From a virus, in IMG/VR virus record IMGVR_UViG_3300042887_004038, positions 1-41,431 of that record: 41,431 nt of DNA; one strand, written 5' to 3'. A program made the translations under genes and the position numbers. Within the stretch, counting starts at the first letter, position 1. Each line of letters opens with the position of its first letter. Below, piece by piece: positions 31,602 to 39,594 of this stretch. The notes below the pieces were generated by a model. The model ran no database searches, was not told the origin of the DNA, and saw nothing but the letters and a program-made list of their open reading frames with translations.

Positions 31602-31970
31602 ATGGAAATGTCTATAACAGAAGATAAGAAACTTATGGCTCGTTCTCCAAAAATGGAGGATGAACTTGATTTTGAAAAGGTAAAGGAAACAACGAAAAAA
31701 GCTCGTCAAGAAATGATTGTTTCTGAAAAACCAATGACACAAGCAGAACTTAAAAGTATTCCTCTTTATATTAATGATATTGCGAGATACATTCACAAAT
31801 ATGCACAACAAGGTAAATTTCAATTTGAGTACGACTGCACAAAACTGACTCAAGCATGTTTCTTTGAACTCGCAATTCAATTCAAACATAAATACAAAGA
31901 ATTTTTCGTTGTAACAAGTTCTAAAACTCAAATTCTCACAATTAACTGGTCAGGAAAAAGTGAAGCGTGA
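31602..31970 (+). CDS. Hypothetical protein
   Basis: 122 residues with GGAGGA upstream; a second ATG six bases later is equally possible. N-terminal ~60 residues are charged and disordered; the rest is a helix-strand pattern (YINDIARYIHKYAQQGKFQF; KYKEFFVVTSSKTQILTINW). Ends with a four-base overlap to the next gene. No family recognised. Confidence 0.65.
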   Translation: MEMSITEDKKLMARSPKMEDELDFEKVKETTKKARQEMIVSEKPMTQAELKSIPLYINDIARYIHKYAQQGKFQFEYDCTKLTQACFFELAIQFKHKYKEFFVVTSSKTQILTINWSGKSEA

Positions 31971-32158
31971 AAATACGATATATTCATCCTGCTGACAATG
32001 AAGATGGGTTTGAAAAAGTGATTGTATCAACGGAAGAAGCAATAAAAATTCAAAGAGAAGTTGTTGCAAAAGTTCGTCCTGATTTCATTTACAAAAATGA
32101 TGAAGAAGCATTGATGGATTATATTACTGTTCATTGGGCAGATGTTATTGAGGACTGA
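31967..32158 (+). CDS. Hypothetical small protein (GTG start)
   Basis: 63 residues beginning KIRYIHPADNEDGFEKVIVS. GTG overlaps the upstream TGA by the GTGA pattern. Acidic, likely alpha/beta. No family recognised. Confidence 0.55.
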   Translation: MKIRYIHPADNEDGFEKVIVSTEEAIKIQREVVAKVRPDFIYKNDEEALMDYITVHWADVIED

Positions 32159-32160
32159 GT

Positions 32161-32352
32161 ATGAAATTCAGTATTGGCGATATGTTTGTGGAAGCAACTT
32201 CCACAGAAAATATCTTTTGGATTTTTCTTAGACAAGATGCAAAAGGGCTTCATCTTGAAGCCGGAAAAAGAAAAATCAGATACTCCACACGTTTTCAGTT
32301 GAAACAACTGATTTCTTGTGGTATCTATCAATACTTCCCTGTCGTAAAATAA
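32161..32352 (+). CDS. Hypothetical small protein
   Basis: 63 residues beginning KFSIGDMFVEA, a beta-strand pattern continuing as ENIFWIFLRQD and a basic helix near the end. Two bases after the previous stop; 11 bases before dnaE. No family recognised. Confidence 0.55.
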   Translation: MKFSIGDMFVEATSTENIFWIFLRQDAKGLHLEAGKRKIRYSTRFQLKQLISCGIYQYFPVVK

Positions 32353-32363
32353 AAGAGGTTTAA

Positions 32364-35300
32364 ATGACTGAACGTAAACTGTCCAAAATTAAGTTTGTTG
32401 GACTTCATGCCCATTCGGGCTTTTCTATTTTTGATGGATTAGGTTATCCCGGCGAACACATGGATTTCGCATATTCCAATGGTTCACAAGCACTTGCTTT
32501 GACAGACCACGGCAATTGTAATGGCTTATCGTATCAAGTACTACATGCCAAGAAAATGAAAAAGGAAGGAAAGGATTTCAAGCCGATCTATGGCTGTGAA
32601 ATGTACTTTCATCCTTCTATTGCTGCTTGGCGAAAAGACAAGCAAGAAATTGAAAAAACTACAAAGTCAAAGAAAGAGGACGAAGAGATTTCTGGAGCAA
32701 CTGTTGAGAACGAAGAAGAAACAAAGAAGACCAAGAAGAGTGTTCTCAATCGCCGTTCGCACCTTGTTATTCTTGCTCAAAATCAGAAAGGTTTGAACAA
32801 CCTTTTTACTCTTATCAGCAAGAGTTTTTCAGATGAAAACTACTATCGTTTTCCTCGTATTGACTATGAATTGCTGAAACAATATAACGAAGGTATTATT
32901 GCATCTTCTGCCTGTCTTGGTGGAGTGTATGCTACTGACTTTTGGGAAAATTGGGAAGCTGGCGATGACGCTGTAATGAATGCCATGCGTGAAACATCAC
33001 GCAAGATGGTTGATATTTTCGGTGATCGTTGGTATGGCGAAGTACAATGGAATGGTATTCAAGAACAGCATAAACTTAATCAATTTGTGATCCGAGTTTG
33101 TGAAGAATTCGGCATTAAAGTTATTAGTACCGCAGATAGTCATTACCCTTCTCCGGGTGCATGGAAAGACCGAGAAATTTACAAGAAACTTGGCTTTCTT
33201 GGTAATGGTAAGACAATTGATACTACACTTCCAGATAGCATTGACGATATGGAATACACACTATATCCCAAGAATGGCGATGAAATGTGGTCTTCGTACA
33301 AGAAGTATTCTGCTAAGTGTGGTGTAAGATATAACGATGATTTCGTCCTCAATTCAATTGAGGAAACCTGGAATATTGCCTTTAATCGCATTGAAGAATT
33401 TATTCCAGATAATACCGTTCGTCTTCCAAACTTCCTTCTCCCAGAAGGAAAAAAAGCAGAAGAAACTCTTGACACACTCGCAGAAACAGGTTTGCGAGAA
33501 ATGAAGAGGTGGAGTAATAAAGAATACCATGATCGTGTCGTTCGTGAGCTTGATGTAATCAAAGAACGTGGTTTTGCTAAATATTTTGTAACAATGAAGG
33601 CAATTTCTGATCGCGCTAATCAAAGTTATCTTACTGGTCCCGGTCGTGGTTCTGCTGCTGGTGCTCTTGTAGCGTATGTACTTGGAATTACTCAAGTTGA
33701 TCCCATGAAACACGGACTTCAATTTGAACGCTTTCTTTCAAAGACAACATCAGATTATCCAGATATTGACTATGATGTTAGTGATGCCATGGCATTGAAA
33801 CAGAATCTTATTGATGAATGGGGAAAAAATAATGTTGTTCCAATCACGAATTGGAACACACTACAACTTCGTTCTCTTATCAAGGATATTAGTAAATTTT
33901 ATGGAGTTGACTTTCAAGAAGTGAATGCAGTAACCAACAAGATGTTGATTGAAGCAACTCCACTTGCGAAAGCGGAACATGGTATTACGGCTGGTATTTA
34001 TACTCCAACATTTGAAGAGGTGATGAAACATTCACCAACTCTTCAGGCATTTCTTGCTACCTATCCCAATATTAAAACTCATATTGAACAACTGCATGGT
34101 TCAATTCGTTCAGCTTCTCGCCATGCTGGCGGTATTGTTGTTGGTGAAAATCTTGATCAGTGGATGCCATTGATCAACAGCAAGGGTGTACGTCAGACAC
34201 CATGGAGCGAAGGACAAAACGTTCGCCATCTTGAACCAATGGGTTTTATCAAGTTTGACGTTCTTGGACTTGAAACACTTAATGTGTTTGAGAAATGTAT
34301 TCAGCATATTCTTCGTCGTCACAAGAATATAAAGGAACCGACGTTTAAAGATGTAAAAGACTTTTATTCAAAACATCTGCATCCAGACGTACTGGATATG
34401 AATGATAAGAATGTATATGAAAATATCTTTCATGCAGGTAAATGGGCAGGTATTTTTCAGTTCACAGAAAGCGGAGCACAGAATTTTTGTCAACGTGTAA
34501 AGCCAAATAACATTGTTGACATTTCTTCTATTACTTCTATCTTCCGTCCGGGTCCACTATCTGCTGGTGTAGATAAATCGTTTGCTGAAAGCAAACATAA
34601 TCCTGATGACGTTGTTTACGAACATGAATTAATCAAGGAGGCAACAAGTGAAACGTATGGATACCTCATCTTCCAAGAACAAATTGCTCTTCTCGCTCAT
34701 AAACTTGGTCGTGATATTTCTCTTGACGAAGGCAATTCTCTACGAAAAGTATTGACCAAGAAAGGTACAGGCAAGGAAGCAGAAGTAAAAGATAAGCTGC
34801 ACGATAAATTTATCAATGGTTGTATTGATAAGGGAATTGGAAAAGTCATCGGTGAGAAAATGTGGCAGAAGTTTATTTACTTCTCAGGGTATGGTTTTAA
34901 TAAATCTCACGCTGTTTCTTATTCTATTATTTCATTCCAGTGTGCTTGGTTGTATAATTACTATCCAAGTGAGTGGCTAGCGGCTTATCTTGATAGTCAG
35001 CCTGATGCAAAGAAAGAACGCGCAGTAAATATTGTAAAAGCAGCCGGATATATTGTTCAACCTGTTGATATTAATAAATCAGGAAAAGTATGGGAAATTA
35101 GTGAAGATGGGAAAACTCTAATTCAACCTCTTTCTGCTATTAAGGGTGTAGGTGATTCTGCAATTAAAGAGATCCTTGACCACAGGCCATTTAAAAATAT
35201 TGAGGACTTCCTTTTCCACCCACGTGTAAGTTACAGTAAGTTGAATAAAAAGAATGTTGATGCTCTTTGTCGTAGCGAAGCGTTGATCACGTTGATGGAT

Positions 35301-35786
35301 AGTAGATTTACAGGAGCAAAACATTTCTGGTCAGCAATTGCCGTTGATCGTCCTCGTAAGCCAGATAATCTTGTTGAGAATATTAAAACTTATTCACCAG
35401 AAGGTGACTTTACAAGAGATGAAAAGATTTTGAATACTTTGGAGTTGACAGGAGTGTATCCAATCAATATGATAGTGCCCGAGGAAGTGCAGAAGAAACT
35501 TGCCGAAAAGATGATTCCTCCTTTGGGAGAGTATGATCAAGAGTTAGGTATTTGTTGGTTTATTCCAAAAAACCTTGAGAAGAAAGTAACAAAGAATGGA
35601 AAGCAATATTTGATTGTTGAGGCAATTGATGAAACCAACATTGTAACTAAAATTAAGTGCTGGAGCTATGACCCAAAGAAAGACGTAATCCATCTTAATC
35701 ATCCTTATGTGGCGAGATTGGATTATCAGGAAGATTGGGGATTTAGTACGCGATCTATTGGTAAGTCATTTAAACTAATTGGGTGA
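32364..35786 (+). CDS. dnaE: C-family replicative DNA polymerase (DnaE-type Pol III alpha)
   Basis: The 1140-residue protein starts with a PHP domain (LH15AH17SGFSIFDG near the N-terminus, then TDHGN). Residues ~90-130 are a lysine/glutamate insert in that domain. The palm follows: YLTGPGRGSAAGALVAYVLG, then P-D467-I-D469-Y-D with two catalytic aspartates, and F-I-K-F-D632-V-L-G-L with the third. RHAGGIVV, FQEQ and SGYGFNKSHAVSYSIIS belong to the fingers/active site. A (HhH) region lies near 930-1000 (IKGVGDSAIKEIL), and a C-terminal OB-like part ends it. It is a complete replicative polymerase. The phage also encodes a short family A polymerase. AGAGG ribosome site. Confidence 0.92.
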   Translation: MTERKLSKIKFVGLHAHSGFSIFDGLGYPGEHMDFAYSNGSQALALTDHGNCNGLSYQVLHAKKMKKEGKDFKPIYGCEMYFHPSIAAWRKDKQEIEKTTKSKKEDEEISGATVENEEETKKTKKSVLNRRSHLVILAQNQKGLNNLFTLISKSFSDENYYRFPRIDYELLKQYNEGIIASSACLGGVYATDFWENWEAGDDAVMNAMRETSRKMVDIFGDRWYGEVQWNGIQEQHKLNQFVIRVCEEFGIKVISTADSHYPSPGAWKDREIYKKLGFLGNGKTIDTTLPDSIDDMEYTLYPKNGDEMWSSYKKYSAKCGVRYNDDFVLNSIEETWNIAFNRIEEFIPDNTVRLPNFLLPEGKKAEETLDTLAETGLREMKRWSNKEYHDRVVRELDVIKERGFAKYFVTMKAISDRANQSYLTGPGRGSAAGALVAYVLGITQVDPMKHGLQFERFLSKTTSDYPDIDYDVSDAMALKQNLIDEWGKNNVVPITNWNTLQLRSLIKDISKFYGVDFQEVNAVTNKMLIEATPLAKAEHGITAGIYTPTFEEVMKHSPTLQAFLATYPNIKTHIEQLHGSIRSASRHAGGIVVGENLDQWMPLINSKGVRQTPWSEGQNVRHLEPMGFIKFDVLGLETLNVFEKCIQHILRRHKNIKEPTFKDVKDFYSKHLHPDVLDMNDKNVYENIFHAGKWAGIFQFTESGAQNFCQRVKPNNIVDISSITSIFRPGPLSAGVDKSFAESKHNPDDVVYEHELIKEATSETYGYLIFQEQIALLAHKLGRDISLDEGNSLRKVLTKKGTGKEAEVKDKLHDKFINGCIDKGIGKVIGEKMWQKFIYFSGYGFNKSHAVSYSIISFQCAWLYNYYPSEWLAAYLDSQPDAKKERAVNIVKAAGYIVQPVDINKSGKVWEISEDGKTLIQPLSAIKGVGDSAIKEILDHRPFKNIEDFLFHPRVSYSKLNKKNVDALCRSEALITLMDSRFTGAKHFWSAIAVDRPRKPDNLVENIKTYSPEGDFTRDEKILNTLELTGVYPINMIVPEEVQKKLAEKMIPPLGEYDQELGICWFIPKNLEKKVTKNGKQYLIVEAIDETNIVTKIKCWSYDPKKDVIHLNHPYVARLDYQEDWGFSTRSIGKSFKLIG
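35445..35473 (+). promoter_or_regulatory. Intragenic promoter candidate inside dnaE
   Basis: TTGACA (35445-35450), 17 bases, TATGAT (35468-35473), identical in both boxes to the polA promoter. It would drive the nucleotide-metabolism genes behind dnaE. Confidence 0.5.
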
Positions 35787-35789
35787 AAT

Positions 35790-35969
35790 ATGGATGAGAA
35801 ACTAAAAGAAGAATTACTTGCATTTTTTACAAATATTGATAGAACCATGAAAGCGTACAATATTGCTCTCACTTCAAGAGACTATATTGATCCAGACTCG
35901 CACATGCGCAATATTGAAAATATCAATCGTCTTTGCTCAGAATTAAAAAAGAAAGTGAAAAATTCATGA
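35790..35969 (+). CDS. Small hypothetical helical protein (59 aa)
   Basis: ATG 35790, three bases after the dnaE stop, encodes 59 residues (EKLKEELLAFFTNIDRTM; then NIENINRLCSELKKK). It ends in a four-base overlap with the next gene, as is usual here, which supports it being real. No family recognised. Confidence 0.6.
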   Translation: MDEKLKEELLAFFTNIDRTMKAYNIALTSRDYIDPDSHMRNIENINRLCSELKKKVKNS

Positions 35970-36154
35970 ACGACATTGTTTTTGCAAAAATTAGGAAGGC
36001 ACGGATGGAAGTAGAAAAAGAAATTATTAGCGAAAATATGATGGGTATTGACTTTACCGCTCTTTTGTGCGAATGTAGAACTGCCTTACAAATCATGTGT
36101 ACCTCTGAAGAGTTTGGTGGACATGAAATGCAATTTAAAAAGGGTGAATGGTAA
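35966..36154 (+). CDS. Small hypothetical protein
   Basis: 62 residues from ATG 35966 (overlapping the preceding TGA). An earlier ATG at 35933 would fall inside the preceding gene. Helix-rich (NDIVFAKIRKARMEVEKEII) with two cysteines in LLCECRTALQIMC. Overlaps the dUTPase start by one base (TAATG). Confidence 0.6.
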   Translation: MNDIVFAKIRKARMEVEKEIISENMMGIDFTALLCECRTALQIMCTSEEFGGHEMQFKKGEW

Positions 36155-36654
36155 TGTTGTTAGAATATAGTACTGTACATGAAAATGTTTTGGCACCTAA
36201 AAGAGCCAATCCAAGCGATGTTGGGCTTGATCTTTTCTTTTGCCCTGATGTAAAAGAAGGAGAACATGACCAAGAAAAGAATATGCCACTTGGTAGCATA
36301 GTGATTATGCCAAGTCAGTGTATGAAGTTGAGAACAGGATTACGATTTGCTATTCCACATGGATTCTGCTTGGAAATCAAGAACAGAAGTAGTGTAAGTA
36401 GTAAAAAAGAATTACTTGTTGGTGGTGGAGTTATTGATCCGGGATATGACGGCGAAGTTGTAATTATCATGCATAACGTCGGCAGAAATCCCCAAATCAT
36501 AAAGCCGGGAGATAAAATAGCTCAAGCAGTAGTATTTCCAGTTATTCATGTTCGTCCAATTCTGGTTGACAAAGAAGAACTTTACTGCGATAATATCGCT
36601 ATAAGTGAACGTGGTGACCGTGGTTTTGGAAGCACTGACACCGTAAAGAAATGA
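36154..36654 (+). CDS. dut: dUTPase (deoxyuridine triphosphatase)
   Basis: From ATG 36154 the protein has 166 residues; ATG 36148 is the alternative. All five trimeric dUTPase motifs appear: ANPSDVGLDLFF (1), KNRSSVSSKK (2), GGGVIDPGYDGEVVI (3, with the catalytic Asp), GDKIAQAVVFP (4), and ERGDRGFGSTDT (5). It hydrolyses dUTP to dUMP, keeping uracil out of phage DNA and supplying ThyX. A TTGACA / GATAAT pair at 36566 inside it looks accidental. Confidence 0.93.
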   Translation: MLLEYSTVHENVLAPKRANPSDVGLDLFFCPDVKEGEHDQEKNMPLGSIVIMPSQCMKLRTGLRFAIPHGFCLEIKNRSSVSSKKELLVGGGVIDPGYDGEVVIIMHNVGRNPQIIKPGDKIAQAVVFPVIHVRPILVDKEELYCDNIAISERGDRGFGSTDTVKK

Positions 36655-36660
36655 GAAAAT

Positions 36661-37152
36661 ATGTTAAAAAAAGATATGGATGTTCTTTTCTCTCACAAAA
36701 GTGATGAATGGGCTACGCCTCAACATATTTTTGATGTACTAAATCAAAAATACAATTTTACGCTTGATCCTGCAAGTGATGGTGTAAATAACAAGTGTGT
36801 TAAACACTACACAATACAGACAGATGGTTTAACTCAATCGTGGCACGGAGAATCTGTATTTATTAACCCCCCATACAGTAAAACGTATGATTGGGTATTT
36901 AAAGCTTTCCACGAAGCACTAAGAGGAGATACAACGATTGTAATGCTCTTACCAGCAAGAACTGATACAAAGTGGTTCCATGAATTTTGCCTAGATCCAA
37001 TACTTGTTAAAAGTGTTACCCTTATCAAGGGAAGACTAAAATTCGGAGGACATAAGAATTCAGCACCATTTCCATCAATGGTTGTTGAATTTTGCCCTCC
37101 AAAGAAAACGCCATCAATGCCAGTATTCACTACAATGAGTAATAAACGATGA
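36661..37152 (+). CDS. Dam-type N6-adenine DNA methyltransferase
   Basis: 163 residues, the size of phage Dam-like methylases. DEWATPQHIFDVLNQKY, then FTLDPASD (SAM-binding), and N69-P-P-Y72 (catalytic NPPY) followed by S-K-T. KWFHEFCLDPI and GRLKFGG belong to the target-recognition half of this family. It would methylate adenine in phage DNA, giving some protection from host restriction or marking DNA. Recognition site unknown. Overlaps the next gene by four bases. ATG 36661 or 36676 may be used. Confidence 0.88.
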   Translation: MLKKDMDVLFSHKSDEWATPQHIFDVLNQKYNFTLDPASDGVNNKCVKHYTIQTDGLTQSWHGESVFINPPYSKTYDWVFKAFHEALRGDTTIVMLLPARTDTKWFHEFCLDPILVKSVTLIKGRLKFGGHKNSAPFPSMVVEFCPPKKTPSMPVFTTMSNKR

Positions 37153-37409
37153 AACAAATAAAAGAAGAGAATAGGTCTCACAAAGACAAAGAAAAAGAAC
37201 TCAAACAAAAGTTGAACATGTTTGATAAGTTAGGCGACTGTTGTCTTACTTGCAATAAACCGTTTGACAAAAAAGACAAAGAACAAGTAAAAAGCTGGTT
37301 CGTTGTGGTAAAAAATGCTGAAAATAAAGTGAACCTCTACTGTCCAGATTGCTGGGGTAAAGCAACTGCACTCGTCCAACAAGTAATCAATGGAGAAAAT
37401 AATGATTAA
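37149..37409 (+). CDS. Small zinc-binding protein
   Basis: 86 residues with C-C-L-T-C near 30 and Y-C-P-D-C near 67, the two halves of a zinc site. The N-terminal ~25 residues are a very charged helix. The arrangement GDCCLTCNKPFDKKDKEQ...LYCPDCWG is one I recall from other T4-like phages as a conserved unknown. Its end overlaps the IMPDH/GMPR gene start. Confidence 0.7.
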   Translation: MKQIKEENRSHKDKEKELKQKLNMFDKLGDCCLTCNKPFDKKDKEQVKSWFVVVKNAENKVNLYCPDCWGKATALVQQVINGENND

Positions 37410-38436
37410 GACCGCGCTTACCTTTGATGATATTTTGCTTGTGCCTTCTTACAGCACAATCACAAGCAGAAATGAAGTTTGTTTAGAACAACATTTGGAT
37501 AGAAACATTAAACTGGATCTACCACTAGTATCCGCACCAATGGATACGGTTACGGAAGTTGATATGGCAGTCACCATATCAAAAGCAGGTGGTTTGGGTA
37601 TTATTCATCGCTACAATAGTATTCAACAACAAGTAGACATGGTAAAACTTGCTCTCAATACAGGCGCCAAATATGTTGGTGCTGCAGTTGGTTCAACCGG
37701 TGATTTCCTTGAAAGAGGAAAAGAGCTTTTTAAAGCAGGTGCTAATGTTATTTGTGTTGATGTCGCTCATGGTCATCATGAGAATGTAAAAATTGCTATG
37801 CAAAAATTGAATGATGATTTTGCTTATGATTGCCATCTTATGGTTGGAAATGTTGCAACAGGAAAAGCATTTCAAGATTTGAGTGATTGGGGAGCAGATA
37901 GTGTTAGAGCAGGTGTAGGTGGTGGTGCTATTTGTAGCACACGTCTACAAACTGGTTTTGGAGTACCAAATATGAGTGTTATATTTGATTGTGTCCAAAC
38001 ACTGGCATATAAAACAGGTAAATCAAAACTTATTATTGATGGTGGAATTAAATATACTGGCGACATGGTAAAAGCATATGCTGCTGGTGCTCACTTTGTT
38101 ATGTGTGGAAGTATGCTCGCCGGGACTAACGAAAGTCCAGGAGAAACATTTGTTGATGGCAATGGTGTGATGATGAAGAACTACCGTGGTATGGCTTCAC
38201 GCGAAGCACAAAACGATTGGAGAGGTAAAAGCTCTGCACCTGAAGGTATTTCCACCTTTATTAAACACAAGGGTTCTGTTGAGCCAATCCTTAATGATAT
38301 TCGTGGAAACATTCAAAGTGGTTTTTCATATGCCGGTGCAAGAAACTTTGAAGAATTTATGGGTAAAGTTCAGTTAGTTCAACAAACGAGTGCAGGCATG
38401 AGTGAAAGTTTTACTCACATATTAAACAAGAAGTGA
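37402..38436 (+). CDS. IMP dehydrogenase / GMP reductase family enzyme
   Basis: From ATG 37402 (GGAG ahead) the protein has 344 residues, a single TIM barrel with no CBS domain. TFDDILLVPSYS is the family start. The active loop is GVGGGAIC178STR, with the catalytic cysteine, followed by LQTGFGVP. GGIKYTGDMVKA and GSMLAGTNESPGE follow, then a short PEGIS flap. The lack of CBS and the short flap resemble GMP reductase, while other blocks resemble IMP dehydrogenase, so direction (IMP to XMP, or GMP to IMP) is not certain. It would change host purine pools for phage DNA synthesis. Confidence 0.82.
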   Translation: MIKTALTFDDILLVPSYSTITSRNEVCLEQHLDRNIKLDLPLVSAPMDTVTEVDMAVTISKAGGLGIIHRYNSIQQQVDMVKLALNTGAKYVGAAVGSTGDFLERGKELFKAGANVICVDVAHGHHENVKIAMQKLNDDFAYDCHLMVGNVATGKAFQDLSDWGADSVRAGVGGGAICSTRLQTGFGVPNMSVIFDCVQTLAYKTGKSKLIIDGGIKYTGDMVKAYAAGAHFVMCGSMLAGTNESPGETFVDGNGVMMKNYRGMASREAQNDWRGKSSAPEGISTFIKHKGSVEPILNDIRGNIQSGFSYAGARNFEEFMGKVQLVQQTSAGMSESFTHILNKK

Positions 38437-38439
38437 TAT

Positions 38440-38988
38440 ATGAAAAAATGTTATACATGTCAAATTGTTAAAAATTATGATGAATTTTATAAAAATAAAT
38501 CATCTCGCGATGGTTACTCATCCCAGTGTGGTAAATGTAACAATGAACAGAATAAATTATTTGCTAAAAATAATCCAGAAATATCGAGAAAAAGAAATTT
38601 AAAATATCGCCTAAAACACTCTGAAGAAATTATACAAAAAGACAGAATAAGATATATAAAAGACTTTAAAAAAATAATGCTAAGTCATGCCAAAGGAAGA
38701 GCGAAAAGAAAAAAATTGCCTTTTGATATGAAGTTGGAAGATTTTGAAATACCAGAAATATGTCCAATCTTTGGAATAAACATTGAAATAGGAGCAGGTA
38801 AAAGAACGGTCCAACTAAACTCTCCTACTTTAGATCGCATTATACCTGAAAAAGGATATGTAAAAGGAAATATCCAAGTTATTTCACACAAAGCAAATAT
38901 GATGAAAAATTGTGGCTCCTTAGAAGAAATGATTAAATTAGGAGAATTTGCTAAAAAACTATTAGAAGAAGCAAAGAAAAATGACTGA
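38440..38988 (+). CDS. HNH-type endonuclease (probable homing or mobile nuclease)
   Basis: 182 residues. N-terminal zinc-type motif C-Y-T-C...C-G-K-C (residues ~4-28), a basic middle, then the HNH-like core: C-P-I-F-G, L-D-R-I-I-P, K-G-Y-V-K-G-N-I, V-I-S-H-K-A-N. This L-D-R-I-x-P / G-N-I / A-N combination is typical of the phage HNH/recombination nuclease VII-like family. It starts three bases after the IMPDH/GMPR gene and may be a free-standing homing endonuclease. Lysine-rich overall. Confidence 0.78.
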   Translation: MKKCYTCQIVKNYDEFYKNKSSRDGYSSQCGKCNNEQNKLFAKNNPEISRKRNLKYRLKHSEEIIQKDRIRYIKDFKKIMLSHAKGRAKRKKLPFDMKLEDFEIPEICPIFGINIEIGAGKRTVQLNSPTLDRIIPEKGYVKGNIQVISHKANMMKNCGSLEEMIKLGEFAKKLLEEAKKND

Positions 38989-39319
38989 AGAGCGAAAACC
39001 ACCTCAAGGAGCAAATCCTTGCAAAATTTGTTTTGAAACAGTAGATGGAGAGTATGCTCGTCTAATGATAAAACTACGCCATGAAGAACTCACTAAAAAA
39101 GAGTTCTTCATTGCTATCATTAAAGGTTTTCTTGAAGATGAGCCAAATCTTCGTTCTTTTCTCAAGGAATATCGTAAGAGTAAAGGATATGCTCAATGGA
39201 AAGAAGAAGTACTTGACAAAGAGATAGAAGAAGGTAAAATAGAGATGCGTAAACTAGCTCTAGATAAAGATGAGATAGATGATATTTACGATCTCTTTGA
39301 TGAAGAAGGTGGCTTATGA
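38981..39319 (+). CDS. Hypothetical acidic helical protein
   Basis: 112 residues starting with a C-K-I-C pair in the first 20 residues, then a mostly helical, charged body (ELTKKEFFIAIIKGFLED; MRKLALDKDEIDDIYDLF). Overlaps both the HNH gene and the next gene, so it is fully embedded in the operon. No family recognised. Confidence 0.65.
   Translation: MTEERKPPQGANPCKICFETVDGEYARLMIKLRHEELTKKEFFIAIIKGFLEDEPNLRSFLKEYRKSKGYAQWKEEVLDKEIEEGKIEMRKLALDKDEIDDIYDLFDEEGGL
39213..39240 (+). promoter_or_regulatory. Intragenic promoter candidate
   Basis: TTGACA (39213-39218), 16 bases, TAAAAT (39235-39240), just before the zinc/sigma-like gene. In coding sequence, so possibly accidental. Confidence 0.4.
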
Positions 39320-39552
39320 AAAAATGTAGCGAAAAATGTGTTGAATTAAAAACAGAATGTCCAAATATAGAATGCAGATATTGGGTAGAGCATCAAAATA
39401 GTTTAAATTGTACTTTTATCGCCATAGAACAAAATGGAGAAATGGATTTAAGGACAGTTGGTGACATAATGGGTGTTAGTTTTGTACGTATAAAGCAGAT
39501 ACAAGACAAGGCAGTTCACAAGGCAAATAAAATACTTAAAGTACTAAATTGA
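39316..39552 (+). CDS. Zinc-finger protein with sigma-region-4-like helix-turn-helix
   Basis: 78 residues. The first half has C-S-E-K-C...C-P-N-I-E-C-R-Y-W and one more Cys, a small zinc unit. The second half, MDLRTVGDIMGVSFVRIKQIQDKAVHKANKIL, fits sigma70 region 4 ('L-x-E-V-A-x-x-L-x-V-S-x-E-R-V-R-Q-I-x-x-x-A'). I have seen this zinc plus region-4 combination in other large phages. It may redirect host RNA polymerase to middle or late promoters. Overlaps the preceding gene by four bases. Confidence 0.65.
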   Translation: MKKCSEKCVELKTECPNIECRYWVEHQNSLNCTFIAIEQNGEMDLRTVGDIMGVSFVRIKQIQDKAVHKANKILKVLN

Positions 39553-39594
39553 TACTAATTACACTGTTATATTTGTTCTTGGAGGATTTATGTC

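Noticed and set aside
36566-36594. TTGACA-17-GATAAT inside the dUTPase gene.
   Set aside because: The -10 first base is wrong and the residues belong to conserved dUTPase sequence, so chance is more likely.
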